Notes: generated by a model not told the origin, from the sequence alone. A stretch of 64,000 bases of DNA from Sclerodactyla briareus (GCA_026419785.1 JAODTK010004799.1:1-64000), one strand, 5' to 3'; shown: positions 24,783 to 40,100, numbered from the stretch's first letter. Numbers and translations: made by a program.

Positions 24783-27700
24783 CCCAATTGTTTTCCCCTT
24801 GACAGTACAAGTATACTGGGCCCACTCTGCTCCGATGTCTGGCCACACCCATAGTGAAAATAATCTTGAATTTATTACTTGGTTGTTTTGTTTCCAAACT
24901 GGTTACCAGTTGCTGCAGAGGTGATACAGACTTCCCCAGGGACAACAATGTTGCACTTCTGATTACACTGTTTTGTTGTCTCATGTACTCTGCTGGTCTG
25001 GGGGTAACACAAAACAGACTTTTTTATGTTGTTCACTGAAAAGGGCGATTCCTTTGAAGTCGTGGACGGTTACATCCGACATTAACCAGTAGGGAAGCTT
25101 GGAAATCTTCAATATGCAAACTGAGTATTGGATTGCCTATTTATTGAATTGGGGGCCCTTCATTATTTATCTTACCCAGATTGAAAGTAAACTCCTTTGT
25201 TGGTCGCTATGGCAATATTTTATTTGTATTTTGCTTGTGAGGAAAGGCAGACATGTTTCCAAAAGATTTAGTTCCGTTGGAAGACTCCTGCAGGTTTAAT
25301 AAGATCCTTCTCTTGAGGACATTTTTATGTCTGATCAATCTTCCAGAAGGAACCTGCCTACATGCATGATGCCTGGAGGAATGCGTCAAGCATTTATAGG
25401 GTCGCCATGACAGAGATGATACTGTAGGTGTGCCAAAATGCATGAACTCCCAAATGAGGGGTGGTGAGGAGGGGTGAATGGGCCAAAACTTTTTCCAACA
25501 TATTCACTACTCACTGGCCACCCATGAGAAAAGAAAAGTTGTGGGTCTATACTAGAGCCAGTGACATGAGACTATTTAACCCACATTATTTGGACCCCTT
25601 GTCTCTCCACAACTTCCCTAAAATCACATCTCGAGAATTGCAGTGTACCAACCCCTGAGGCCTGACTACAGTATGTGCATTATACTAATTTATACCAGAC
25701 AATTTGGACATGCAACTGGAGCAGAACTACCGTCAGACCAATCCCATGCCACCAACGCAGCTAGAAAGCAATACAGTAGCTGCGCAAAGTTCAACAACGA
25801 TGAAAAATTAGAACTATTTAGGTGAAAGTATGAGTGTTCTAGAGGGGAAAAAAGGCACCAAGAAGGTACTCGAAGGTAGGGGTTGATTTCTTTAGAATAT
25901 TGGCATCGGGGGGATTCGGGCCCAAAACCAAACAAGTTTGTTCTCCTTTCTTGTTTGTTCTGGCACTTTCTTGCCATGAAATAAGAACCTTTGGTTAGAG
26001 GCTATGGGGGTGGAATTCAAGCTTAATAAAATTACTAAACCTCTCACATAGAAACTTGACGCCAACGGAAGGCAAACTGTTTACCCCCAGAAAAATCTAA
26101 TTACAGAGCAGCTTTTTGGTTATCATTCCATTTAATAATGTCTGAATGGAGTGCTTTTGGGGTTTGGGCCTCATGGTAATATGGCTGGGTTCTTCATAAG
26201 GACCTGGACAGTCCCTGTTTCCAGACTGTATTGGTGTCATTGTGGTTTATTAGGCTGCCGGGAAGGAGACTGTTACAATATATACAAGTGCGGACAACTG
26301 GAACATTCCCCTCACCAGAGGGTACTTTTACAGTTGCGCCAATGAAAGCAAAGACTGGCTCTGCGTTTTTGGAAATTATGGAGAGAACAGGCACTGGAGG
26401 CGACAGGAGGAAAAGTACTCGGTCTTGAGGTTAAAGTACTGGGGAAATTGGTGGATGTGTCATTAACCGCATTGTGTGCATAAGCAATGCTCGGTCATCA
26501 AGCACATAAGACACATAGCTAGTGAGGATGCATAGTACAATCTGAGGGTTCAAGTAGTGCAGCGTGGAAGTGGTTCATCAATGGTGTGTTTAGGGTTAGT
26601 TGGACCATGAGGAGATGGGGGGGGGGGGGGGGGGTGAGCAGCTTTCAGTTCTAAATTTGTCATTTGAATATTGTTCCCTGCTCTACTACTGGATAAATTT
26701 ATCCTCACATGCATTCTTTTCACAGCCGGTGGGTTTGGCATATTCTAGCTTTTCTTTGGACAGGGGAGGGTTTTTGACCGGGGAGGGAACTGGGGACCTC
26801 CTGAATCTCCTTTCGAACACTCCCTCTTGGTTCATATACTGTACCTATTGCAGTTTCCAGAATGAAGAGATACTTTTAATTACATATTCCTGCCCTATAT
26901 GCCTTAAAAATAAAAATGTATATACTAGGCCCATACCACCCACTGATGCAACAAGAAATACCACATAAATAATTTTTATTGCCAGAGAGCAAAACAGACA
27001 TGACATATACCCCAGAGCTAATTGCTTTTAATCTCCCAACACCTACAAGTGCCAGCACTCAGCACAACAATAGCTTACTTCTGATAAGGCACAGTTAGGT
27101 GGTGGATATAAAGTTTACAAATTCACTGCTATCAAATATAGTTCGATGGGTCAATCTTATCCTAATTGAAGGTGGACTCAACAACAGAACAGGAGCAATC
27201 ATGAATAATTGGCATACTTTCAAAGATTAAGGTATAGCTTAGAGCCTGACCTACTTCAGGCAGACTTGAATGGTTGAATCAAGTAGGATTAGCCTACCTA
27301 CAGTTATAATAGCCTTTTGTGTGTGGCACCAATTACAGGTATATAATCAACTGGGGAAAAGAGTAGCAGTCTATACTGAAGTCTGCTATAAACAGTCTGC
27401 TATAAACATGGTTGTGTTACTATATTCAGCCCTGGTAAGGCTATTTTTACCATTCAACAGCTCGATGACTGGCTATTCTATCTGACAAACCCTATTCATG
27501 GCATTTAAAGAACAGATGGCCTCACCAACAGCAAGTCTGTCAACCCCAACCTGGGGGAGCCCTTATCCTTATCTGGAACAGTGTTTCTATACATTATGCA
27601 GCTCACTGATCTGCTCATTCTATATTCTTCAATCACCTCCCCCCAAAAACAGCAACGTCTGTCAGCCCCAGGGATTGGGGGCGGTGGCCTTGTCTGACAG

Positions 27701-30185
27701 TGTTTCTGTACATCTACTTCGGCTCACCAACGAAACATTATGCAGTCAACTTTTTCCCAAGCATATCACAGATGTTGACCCTAACCTATTGGAGTCAACC
27801 TTCACAATTGATGCACAATGAAATCTTAGTATAGAAATTAGGAAATACTTCCTCCTGACTTCCAATTTGCTGTACAATAGGTAAACATTGATTGGAAGTA
27901 GAGTGACATTGATTGGCAGAAAATTCTGTGCTGTTATGGGTTGCTGGTTCAATGCATGATTTTTAAAAAGTGACTCGCAATATTTGCTGGTAGGTCAGTT
28001 GTAAGTTTTTTGTGGTGTTGTTCACCCGTCCCAATCCCCCCCCCCCCATGTCGACATAAAGTGAATAGTGAAAAGTTGTGATGATTTGTATTTGAAAATG
28101 CTGAAGAACTGACAGCACATGCGCAGACGGGATCTCTCATTGCCAGGAATGTCTCAGTAGATAATAAAGTAGGTGGCGCTGGGAAGCACCCAATACAAAA
28201 AATAGATGGCATTGAAAGGGTCAACAACATTTGCTCCTCCATAGCAGTCTGTCAATCACTATGATAGCCCACATCCTTTAAATAATTAAAACTGGCATGG
28301 TGGGTATTTACATGTAACACATGTAATTCTAGACTATTTCTGTTCACAAATATGGATCATGTACCCCAATTTCAAGCAGACATAAATGTTTATGTCCAAC
28401 TGTGAAACACATGCTGTGCCACTTAGGGAACTGCCTGAACTACTGCTATCCTGCTATGCAAAATGAGTGTGAAATTCATGCATAATTTTAATCCTTATTA
28501 ATATATGAACCAAATGAATTTTGTTTGTAATGGATTTGAGTCGAATATGGCTTACAAATCCAAACCATGACAACAATGATGGGTGCCAAGAAAGAGTGGT
28601 GTAACTACGAGGGAGTATGGTTGAGGGTGGTTCAGGGTTTTTACCCATTACCCAAGTTGAATTATTGAATCGCCAAAGTTACTTCATGATGATTTCAGGC
28701 TTGAACATTGCACCATTTTCCATCTGGAGGCCTTTAAAATGCATCTCAGGGAAATGGTGAGAGCAACCTTCTGTATATTCCAGCCCCCGCCCCCATGACA
28801 AATCTCTGCATACATGCCAGCCAAGATCATACTGTGGTTCAATTAACTCACACCAGGCTCCTTAACCCCACCCCACTAGGGAAATCTTCGCTATTCAGAT
28901 TTTTCCTCTTATGCCACAATTAATAACAGTTCTGGTGCAAATACTTGTAGCCCAGTGCACACAGCAATTCAATTCAGGTTGTGGGGCAAATCTCGGTGGA
29001 TTATTCTACCTGGATACCATGGCAGTACACCCCCTGGATTGTGTAGAGGGTCGACTAAACCCACCCCCCCCTTCCTCGTTAAACCACTGTGAACAGGCTT
29101 ATTGCGATGCATGGCTGCTTCTGCCTCCTATTTAAAAGCCTTACCAAATAGTTGGGGGAGGGGCTCTAGTAGGATCGTTGAATTTGTTGATAAATTTATT
29201 AACTTTTTAAAAAAGAAATCCAAGTTTTGAAAGTTTGCTTCTACCCAATTATGTCATCAGCATAGAATAGTGATCAGTGGATTCTGTTCCCTGTAGAAAG
29301 GACAATCTTCAAATCTAGCAACATCAAAGGACTGTCCCGGAGCATTTGATTGAAGGCACTGCAAATGCTACCAGGGATATTCACACCCCTTCTGTGATGC
29401 CATGCCGCTCCATGCCTAGATCACAAGGACCAAGGACTCCAGGGACTGAAAACAAATAATGAGATCACACCATCTATGGGCGTTCGCATATGATCTGATA
29501 ATACTAGTCATCGGACAGGCATCACCAATTTTCGAGATATTAGTCAGTGTCCAAGTTTCATTCTTCCTAATCAGAAGAATCTCAATATTTACTTCCCAGC
29601 AGGCAATGGCACATATATCACCCCTAGAGTGTAGTATAAATGGAGCCTTGCAATCACTTTGTTCAATTGAACAGAGGTATAATTCAATTTATTAGATCAC
29701 TTGAGGCAGACAGTTTCTGAGTGATTCCTTCACTGTAACAATAGTCGAGTGTTGGACGAAAAGGAGCAATCACAAAATTGTTATTTTTTAAAGTGAATAG
29801 CATTTCATGATAGCAATTTATTGAGCCAGAAAAAGGCTTTGTTCAATCACTGTTATATTTGTCAACCTTGCTATCAATTATATGGATGCAAGGGTAGAAC
29901 CTAAATTTGATCAAACTTGAAAGCAATTTGATAGAGCCGAGTTATTTAGGCATATTTTGGGGCGACTACAGGAATGCTTTGTTCAGTACAATAACAGGAT
30001 GCAACAGCTATTGATACAATATCAATGCAAAGAGCAACTTGACAATGACAATGTGGAATAGGGATCGAGCACAATTTTACGATTTTTATCGTGTCATAAA
30101 ACAGCATCGACTCGAAATTCAGCTGAATAACAGACTCCATAAGTGGAGATCGTTTAAGACCGTAATGGAATACTGATGCCCTGCC
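24783..30185. other. Unannotated, mainly single-copy sequence
   Basis: No gene is recognised. An 18-nt class G run lies near 26617-26633 and a C run near 28038. Overlapping short frames at 25643-25977, 26600-26968 and 27498-27821 show no familiar motif. Confidence 0.4.
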
Positions 30186-30187
30186 TT

Positions 30188-31100
30188 AAGCTGCGTTTCC
30201 ATGCACGGGGGCGGGCGGGCGGGCGGACGTTTCGGAAGACTCGTTTCCATGCACGCGGGCGGGCCGGCGGGCGTTTTCTCGAGTCACGCACCTCTTCTCA
30301 CTTTTCGCGTGTATATGCGCTATATAAGGACCGTGTAGCCTACTATTATTAATTATTGTTATTATTATTATTGTTATTATTATTGTTATTATTGTTATTG
30401 TTGTTGTTGTCGTTGTTGTCGTCGTTGTCATTGTTGTTGTTGTCGTTGTCGTTGTCCTTGTCGTTGTTGTTGTTGTTGTTGTTGTTGCCATTGTTGTCGT
30501 TGTTGTCGTCGTTGTCATTGTTGTTGTTGTCGTTGTTGTCGTCGTTGTCATTGTTGTTGTTGTCGTTGTTGTCGTTGACGTTGTTGTCAAACACCGGACG
30601 CATACTAGTGTTTAAACCTAAACACCGGTGTTCATTTTCTGAAAACCATTGTTCTGAACGTCAACGATTACGGCCCACCATTAAAACTTCACAATTGACA
30701 GGTTTTGGAGATTTAATTAGCAATACTTGACATATCATCGGTTTTAAACATGTAAATATGTGTTCAAAAAGGTGTCTAGCCGTTGAATATAGACACACTC
30801 TGTATAAAATCTCATCCCTAGTGTTGAAACAGTTATGAATGTTGTTTGGAACATTATTTGAACCTAAAATTGTCCTCTACTCTCCATTATCCGGCTTCAA
30901 GCCGGTAAGATTGCAGGGGAATCCCCGGGAATTGATTGCGAAATACCACGCGGACACGCGGGCGGGCGGAAAAAAATCGCTACATGACCGATTCGAGAAA
31001 ACGCCCGCCCGCCCGCCCGTCCGCGTGCATGGAAACGGCTCCATTGAAAACAACGATGAGCGATTTTAGACGCCCGCCCGCGTGCATGGAAACGCGGCTT
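30188..31100. mobile_element. CG-rich fold-back (MITE-like) element
   Basis: The ends are inverted repeats. The left begins ttaagctgcgtttccatgca; the right, read in reverse, begins ctaaagccgcgtttccatgc. Within each arm GTTTCCATGCA followed by a GGGCGGGCG run occurs twice and leads into cgttttctcgag or its variant. The element is about 910 bp. The flanking TTAA/TTTAG could be remnants of a TTAA target site, as used by piggyBac or Kolobok elements, but this is inference. There is no transposase; the centre holds a TTG/TCG microsatellite. Confidence 0.75.
30345..30592. repeat. TTG/TCG (and TTA) trinucleotide microsatellite
   Basis: About 245 bp consist almost entirely of TTA, TTG and TCG triplets. 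The triplets give long low-complexity frames (poly-Leu on plus, Asn/Asp-rich or Thr-rich on minus) that are not genes. Confidence 0.95.
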
Positions 31101-34100
31101 TAGATTGCATTCTTCTTCATCATGAGTGTTCTTTGGCCAAGAACCATTCCAGATTGGAACCTTCACACTTTCAGATGTAACAAGAAGAACTTGTTACTGT
31201 GTAGCTCAGGGGCCCTTCCACGAGAGGTTTTAATTACTCGACAAAACAAGCTGCAATCGTGATAGCCCAGCCAGCCTGCACTGTCTGCCCACACTTCTTG
31301 GCCTCAATCATACTCACGAGGGATGATAGATAGAGTAATAGCGATATCTTTGACCTATAAACATTTCAGCCAAAAGCTGGCGGGAGGTCCCTTGTAAACA
31401 ATTCCTGATCACGCTGGTTGGGAAACAGTTGGCTAGCATATGCTGGGACATTACACAGTACTTACGGGTGTACCATATAAAACTCCTTGATTAAATCATG
31501 GATGGATGCAGTGACGTTGTTCATGCGAAGATGCATGCACATGCATAATGCAAAGGGCATCATATGGATTTTGTCTATATGCAAACATGCACATGGGAGA
31601 CGTGAGTGACGGGTATATTTATTGATGTGCCTGTCACAGCGAATAATTGATCGTCAATGTCTACACCAACGACGGCTGGCCTGACAGTTTGCTATGCGAA
31701 TGATATTGATTAGGCAATCAATTAACACATTGATGGACATGCAAGGAGATACACATGATCATTTCTCTAATATTGAGATGAAGGTTGGCATCCTATCTGC
31801 TATCAAGGCTGGGAAGCCTTCAGATGTTCTGTATAATTTGGATTACTGGTGTCTGATGATCAGAAGATGCTGTCCCCTGTACTGAGGTGCCCCCAGTACC
31901 TTGGTGGATCTTCAGGATGAAGAAGTTGGTTTAGCTCAATTTGAGCGAGGCTAAAAATGAAAATTTTGAGTATTTTTAAAGCCAAAATGCTCGACAAGCA
32001 GACACTCTGTCTGGCAAAATGAGAAGGACGATGGGGTTACCAGACCGGTACGCTGTGAAATTGTCAGATGCTCAATATATGGCATAATTGGGGTGCGGGG
32101 TTGATAAGGGGTAAGTTGAGGCAGTGAAATAGATTGATGATATGTTAATAGCAAAATCAGGTATAGTAGCTGTCACACATACATTCTTCTAGCAGACGAT
32201 TCTAGCTACTGTACTAGCAGCTAATGGCTCCTCTTCATCGAAAGTGGAGCACTCAGGCAGGCAAGGGGGAGGGAGAGGGACTTGTACTTCCGAAAACGAA
32301 TAAAGGACAATAATTAATTGACCAGAATGGAATTGAGGCCATTTCTGGAAATCTGAGAATTCTAATTTTCAAAATTTACATACATGTACAACTTTTCAAA
32401 ATTTGTACCAGCTGGAAGTAGGGGTCCACTTCCATCAGCCACCCCCCCTTAATTTTTTTGCCACCAAAATAGCACAAGGGCATACTCCGACAATACCAGT
32501 AGTCCCTTTTCGTTCTGGTCGTGATGACCCACCTGGGAATCAAATTTGTTGGAGCTTCCGGCTGTTATGATGCTCCAAATATTTGGCTGTACAGTCATGA
32601 TAGAGATTGATTGACAGCTAGAATAGGCAATGTTTTATTGACAGTTCGAGTAATCAACACACAAATTAACAAGGGGGTGTGAGGCTGCTATCCAATGAAA
32701 TATCAGCAATAAAGGACATTCGTGTAGAAAGAGCTCAGGAGTCACAGTACATGTCAAAGGTTCAAAAGTCCAACTTGTGATTAGTTTTCCTCTTTTCCAT
32801 GGAACAGCTTATAGGTAAACATAACAACGACCACTCACATGTTCACAAGCTTCGGCATGTCCAGGAATTTAGGTGCCAAATACTAACGGCAACAGGAGTG
32901 ACAACTATGACTGCATAAGTAGTCACAACTCCCCACTCTTGTCATATAGGCCAGTTCGTGGTTTTAAGTGTGCATGTTCATCAGTCACTGAACAGTTTGG
33001 GGAAATAGACGAGATTCCCCCATAGCAATATCGTTACAGCTAATTTTTTAAACTGTCACCACTATTTGAAAACACAACCAATTCACCCCATGTTCCCGAA
33101 TGTTATTGTTGGTTTTGTATTGGCAGGATTTGTAAATCTCGTCAGAGGAGTTTCAAAATATTGTTCTGCACGCTGTCTGTTCAACGCCGACTGGCATCGT
33201 TCCTCATGACCTCTGACACAATATCATCATCATCTCATTAAACTGTAACTCCGAACTGGCTTATTGACAGACTGATATCTGTTAAGGGGTACTTTCAGTC
33301 AATTCCTTGATTTACAAACCTGAGAGTGGAGAAATTAGGTTGAACTGTTGCCTCATACATCATGTTCATGACCCTGAGTCATGACCCTGTATTAAGTAAA
33401 ATTGTGATTTCCTGCAACTCTCTGTGTGCACAGCACATGCCTAGTAACTAATGGCATACATGTGCATGACTATTTAATGTTATCCATCAGAATATGCATC
33501 AGAACCTAGAGCAGAACGTGAGCTTGTGTGTTTTTTTTTTGCTGGGGAGTTCAAAGGCCCCAGATCCTGAATAGCATGGAGTATGAACCTGATCTTCAAC
33601 CTGCCCAAGAATTTGCCTGAGGCAGCCCATGTTGAATCAGACATAATCCCACCCCATAACCTGGCCCCAATGTTGTTGATGCAATTGAATTCATGGAAGT
33701 CGACATCTTAATGTAGTAGTCTAGTGACTAGTACAGAACTGCTAGTTCACCTCTATAGAAGATGGTAGTGGAGAGAAAACTGGTAATGCAAGCAAAGCAT
33801 GAATAGGAAAATATGCTGGGTGAAGGCCACTGTGGAACAAAAGCCAGTTCACCATCGCAGGAATGCAAGCACACATGAAACAGTCAGCGAATTGGCTATA
33901 ACGAGCGCTATTGTTGAGGCATATATAGGGCCGAGCCAAGAATTAGTTTTACAACAAAATTGAGAGTGGAGGGGGCCCCCAGAGAGGCCTGTTGGCAGCA
34001 CAGTAATCTATCTGTCTGACGAGGATAATATTGCAATATAAAAGCCTTGAAGAGACAGTTGCCATGAGCAGGACAGGCAATTTGTGGTCAATATCCCAGT

Positions 34101-37100
34101 TTTAGTATTAGAGATGGGAGTGTGTCATATTCATGGATGTTGTTACCAATCTTAATCGTCATTTTGTTCATGTGATCTCAATCCATCAAAAAATCCTTGT
34201 GGCAGAGGAAAAGTGTATGAGGGAGGGGAAGAGACAAAACTCTTATTTGGCCAAAATTGTTCTTTCTTTGAATAGCTATCCTATTGCTCCTGGAGTATGG
34301 GGGTGATTTGTACAGCCCTGTGCTGGTGGAATTTCATTGTACATTGTTTGATTGTAATGAGAACCAGGTTGACCTTTGACACCATATCATTGTCATTATG
34401 ATGCAACAATTATCAGGCTCATTGTCCAGTAGTTACCCTCAGATTGGTGACATGAGGCAGTACATTAGCACTATTTTGGGTTACTTGCAGGACAGGGGAT
34501 TTCAAGGCACTTGGGCCTTGCAAGGAGGGGGGGGGGGGGGGGGACCTTGAGGCATGCACAGTACCACAGGAAAGGAGGGATCGTCTTGAGAGAGGGGTTT
34601 AGAGAGATCCAGCCCCCCCCCCCCCCAAGATACTTCTGGGCCCAAAGGCCAGAATCCCAAAGTCACTGAATACTGGAGTTGGCAAAATTTCACTTTTTAT
34701 ATATCCAATCAAACTATTCCGGATTTGCCAACAACTCGGCAGGCTTCCAGAGTTATGATATTAATTACACTAAGCCATAATTTTGCTAATGATTTGGCAT
34801 ATCTTGCTTTTGATAAAATTGACATACTTGTGTTTGATCTAAATTAACTATTATGAATTATTTACTGCAGGTTACCTTCAATGGAATGTCAGTAGAATAA
34901 TCTTTATGACCTATAATTTCCTGCCACCAAAATTCCAGGGCTATCTTGTTGCCCACTTCTGCCACAATCAATATTTATTTGCTCCTGATGGTAAAATTCC
35001 ATGCAAATATTCACAAGTTCATGTGTTTGTTCAACACGCAGTACTATAGGTGTGAAATTGCCATTTAAACAACCAACACTCTACAAGATACAGCTTGGCA
35101 GCAGAACCACTTTCAAGTTGGGTGGGGGGTTACCACATTATTACAGTCCTTTATTCAACATGTATCCAATGAGAAGCTCAGCAGCAACTCAGCCAAAACT
35201 TTAGGCAATTTGTCCACTTTTCACACTTTTGACTCTGCCTTTTTTATATAATATCCTTGGGCTGTGGATTTGATCGCTTGGAATAAACGGCAGTTCTAGA
35301 ACACCAAGTCTTGGGTAAAACGGATGGTTTGGCTGGCAAAGGTGACAAAAAGAAAACGCCAGGTCTTGACATTGAGGAGTGGTGCAGGGTTGCCAATTAG
35401 GGTAAGAACATGAACTGTATGAACTGTGGAGTGGATTTAATGGTTTTATATTTTGGAGAATATTTGACATCGGCACTGACGGAATGCTTGACAGCCAACC
35501 TGTTTATCCAACCATTAATTCTTCATGATACTTGAAACCCGAATTAAAGGGGCATTGCTATAACTCAGTACATCTCTAGTCAGTGTCCTTCAGTTTTTTC
35601 AAACAAAGATGTCATACTTTGATTTTGTGTAATGGCATAAAAAGTAAACTAGAGTTACATACTCATGACAGGCCAGATTTACCTTGTCTGTACAGCTCTT
35701 TTCAAGCCGGAGGTACATTGCAAACCCATTACAATGTTCGTTTGTGAGTAACAGTCATAAATGATATTGTGAAGCCACTTCAATGAATTACATAACACTG
35801 GCAGACACTGCCATATGTATTGAAGACATGGTCATATTGTTTCATCAAAATCTGTTGAAACAATTATTGAGCCTACAGAGGCCTGCAAATTTGGCAAATT
35901 TCAATGTTTGACCTCAAACAACGACCTCAAACAACCTTAAATGACCTGTGAGCAAAAGAACGGTGAACCGGCTAAAAGAAGCCCTGCGAAGGAACATTAG
36001 GACAGAAGTTTGCAGATATGCAGATCACAATAGCTTGTTCCTGAACTTTGTTTGAAAAGTATTCACCAGATTTTACCTAGTTCATACAGTCCTTTCAAAG
36101 CTAGGTATTGTTTGTTAGTGGAAGGGCCGGTATGAATGATAAACTAGAAGGTCAAAGATCCAAGCGACTGACAGGGCAAGCTCCTTCAGATCAGCTATAA
36201 TTGGGCTGCAAGAAAGAACACTTCGACTACTGACACTGGACTGAATTAAGTAGCATTGGCAGAAGTATACCATCACGGTCATCACCCATGCTGCCATAAA
36301 AAGGACTGTTGCACTTTTCAGCAGATGACATAGTTAACTATAAAAGCATATAGGCCAATACCAACACCCATGGATCCGACTCCCAGGTGATGACAGGGTT
36401 ACTGGCACTTTTTTGCAGTAGTTCATGGCAACCGTTCCACAACTTAAATATTGCTATAAAGGCTGTTACTAGGTCCTATTTATGTATTGTTAGGGCAATC
36501 CAGCTATCTGAATGAAATGACAGCATGCTATGTTTAGGTTGCAGTCTAACTCTTCATGAACCCAGACAAGTGTCTCCTGGTAAGTCGTCAAACCCGACAC
36601 GAGCGCGCAGGGACTGTCAACGTAACGGCCTGTGTTACTTGGTCACAATGGAAGTGCTCCCTCCCAATTGGTCTGACAGTCTGGCATCACCAAGAGGCTA
36701 TCCCCATTCGTCAAAATATGTTAATATTCCAGACTGTTAATACGAATGGTGTCAGAGTGGAAATTTTTCCGTTTGGGAATGTGTGATAAAAGTGGGCGTG
36801 GGCACCTCATGCTGGGGAACAGAGTATATAAAGATTAATAACTAGCGCTACTGGAAAGGACAGAAACACAAAATGTCCAGAGGGTAGAAAGTATTGCAAT
36901 CCCCAATAGTTTCACCTGCTGCTGTATTATAGTGAGACAGTCATTCCAAATTGGATGACTGCATGTAGGCCCAGAAGGTTAGTGTCAGGTGGGAGATCAG
37001 GAAAATTTGAAAAAACTCATTATGATTAACTAACATGAGTCACAATCAGTAATGTATTCAAGTTAAGAGTGAAATCCATTGCCTGGGAGCAGTGGCAGGT

Positions 37101-40100
37101 ACTGTATTGTGGTTGGAAGGAACAGCCTTGAGATAGTGGAGTGGGGACAAAAACACTTCTAATGAAGCCTCCTCCCATTTTTTTTTTTCCAAGGGGCGTA
37201 TGGATGTGTGTGGAAACGATTATAGTTCCAGATGAAAAATTAATTAACACCATTTTACAGACTGGAATGGCCTCTTCCAGTCATTTGAGGGGCCTATAAC
37301 TTCACAGAATTTTCTTGTACACTTTGTGCCAACTGATGGCGGCACTCAGCTTGACGAGGGGTAGGCCATTTGATATACTGTCTGCGTGTGATCACCCCCA
37401 CATTGAGGTACCGCTAAAGAGGCATTGCCTTATTTGGTGCACCTGGAGAGGGATTCGCAGCTGACAATAGGTGCAGTATCCAGGTATGCATTCTTGCTAG
37501 GCATTGAATAGGATCGATCCACTGCTCGACAGTATACCATAAAAAAAAAAAATCTTAGATGGTCACATCAAAGGAGTCCCCGGCCCCCACCCCAATACTG
37601 TATATCAACCTTACACTGTTTCATTTCCAAGTTTTGAGGGAGATATTACGGCACTGGAAAGGTATCGAATAGGAAACTCACTTTTGTATTCACGAAGCCC
37701 CCAGAGATGCTGACTCAGTCTAGTCCTGTGCAGAGAAGAAAATAAGGGCTTCATTGGTGACTCTGAGGAACCAACAGCATCAATAGGGACTACTTCAATC
37801 CCCAAGACCCCCACAAATAGGTTGGATGAATGTGTATATATTCCATTCCATATAATATTAATAACCCACGTAGCTCTGTCATCTAGAGGGCTAAGTGATG
37901 TTTGAATAAATGATGGTGTATAGTGCTAAAGTTGAGGCTCAATTGGGTATCTTCTCCCACCCCAGGCAGGCCACCCAAAGCAGCTGCCAGAAAGGCCCCC
38001 TACTTGTTGACCATTTCAGAGGTGGTACATGGTGGGAGAGGGAGGCTGATTTATCCACCCCCCCCCCCCCCTCCCTGGATGTGGCAATTTCAGGGGCTGG
38101 AATCTATATCCCACAAAATAATACACAGTATGCGGTGGGGCACTGTTGAGGAGGCTCTTTGTTCGTAAAGGCTAGGGTTTCTACCGGGACAATTTTGTGG
38201 GCTGATCATTGCTGTTGTATGTTATCTGCCGTGCTATTGGTATAGCCAGAAGACTTTTTGAAGGGGGGATTAAGGGGGTGGAGGGGAATGGGAGAGTGGG
38301 CACATGAGGTGTCCCCCTTCCCTATTGTATTTTTTTTGGGGGGGGGCATCTTTAAGAACCCTCAGATGCAAATTGAATATATTGAGGTGACATGTATTAT
38401 TTGCCATATGAAATACATCTATAGGCCTAGGCCCAAATGTGTTTGTTTTTCATAATGCCCATCTTTTTCCCCTTCATGGCTGTAATGTCAATGTGACATG
38501 CACAGTAAAATATCCAGAGATAATAAATTACCTGGGTAGGCTCCAAAGATTTGGCAGCCTGCATGGAAATATAGATATATGTACCTACACTACCAGCCCC
38601 CCCTCCTTCCTTACTTGGAGAAGGCCAAGACTACTGACGTAAATGTCTGCCTCCCAAAGTTACCCCCATTTTAGTAGTTCCAGATCCCAACTGCTGAATT
38701 CATGCTTCGAAGCCTGAAATGATAATGATGGTAAACCCGATATGCAGCGGTGCTCTGATGAGTCAATCCATAAAATCCCAGAGTAAACACTGGTTCTGTA
38801 ATGTGTAAAGAGAGAAATATTATTGCCACCAATCCCACCATCATCTGTGTTATGATTCATACTAGGTAACCAGAACAGCTTTAGCAAACAAAAATGTGCA
38901 GATAACAGATTCCTGAAATTTACCAACTTTGTGAGTCATAGCTGGATAATACTGTATGTGAGTCTACTCAAGCACAATGTCAACACTGCAGGAGGTTGTA
39001 TGTCAGGAAATAACGAAACCAACTTTGCATGACTAGCCCAGCGATGGAAGATTGTTCTGAAACCTGGGGAGTGGGAGGTTGCCAGGTCTCCTGAAGTTTT
39101 GTACGACACTGCAATTCATATACAGAATGAGTGGCAATTTAGTCTAAATATTGGGAGGACAGCTGACCTCGATCCCTGTGAAAGTTACTGTGTTAAATGT
39201 TGGATATGGCAGTCGCCGTCAGTGATTAATTTTGTGATAATAATTACAACTTCGGCCATAGTGGGTGTGTAAAACTCTGATTCTGGTGAAGGAGAGGACG
39301 ATGGGTCGGCCAATCGTATTATGGAAAACGCTTGGAGTGAGAATTTTCCCCCCCGAAATGCTAGAAATTGCCCCCCCCCTCCCAAAAAAAAATAACAATG
39401 ATGGGAGCGAAAAAAATAAGAGAAAATCGTCCCTGTAAATTCCTAAGAACTTCCAAACTGAGATTGCTCAATTTACCTTTCTTTCCGATGAAACAATTAT
39501 GCAGTCATTATTTCTACTGAAGCATAACCAAAAGAAAATGAATTCTAAATTTCTAATATGCCAATGTATTTTACGCAGACAGCCGAAATTGCACCAGTGA
39601 GCCACCAGGCTACCAATTACGGTGGTAGTGTGACAGACTATAAAGTCTGTACACATTTAGGACACCACTGCGAGGTTGACACAGTGTTCAACACAGATGG
39701 GCGTTTACATTATTATTTTTCCAGTGTTAACCAGCATGGGCTTGAATGTAAACGAGCCTAGTGTTGACTCTGGCCAGGATGGAATCATGGAACAGAACTC
39801 ACAACTAGGCAAGTTCAGCAACAGAGCCCAGGCAAATATAGGGCATTCAGTTCCAGGGGTAATGCGAAGCAAACCCCACACTTCCTGTCTTTTTTTAACC
39901 TTGTGCATACAGTTAAAGGTTGGGTGCATATGGATGGAATCAATGTCAGCAGATGTTTCACCAGAGGATTAACCCTGGGGCAGAGTCACAACAGAAATCA
40001 ATACACCCTTGATTTCAACTGAGGATTTCTTTTTAGGTCAAGGTAGTGTTCATATCATGGAATGAAAACAAGTCATCGTTACCAAGGGCTCCAAAGCAAA

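Noticed and set aside
24040-24854. Three overlapping open frames of 232, 249 and 256 codons, plus antisense ones
   Set aside because: They are all translations of the 31 bp minisatellite, which lacks stops in every frame. No start, domain or splice evidence supports a protein.
30186-30730. Asn/Asp-, Thr- and Leu-rich open frames
   Set aside because: They are readings of the TTA/TTG/TCG microsatellite inside the fold-back element.
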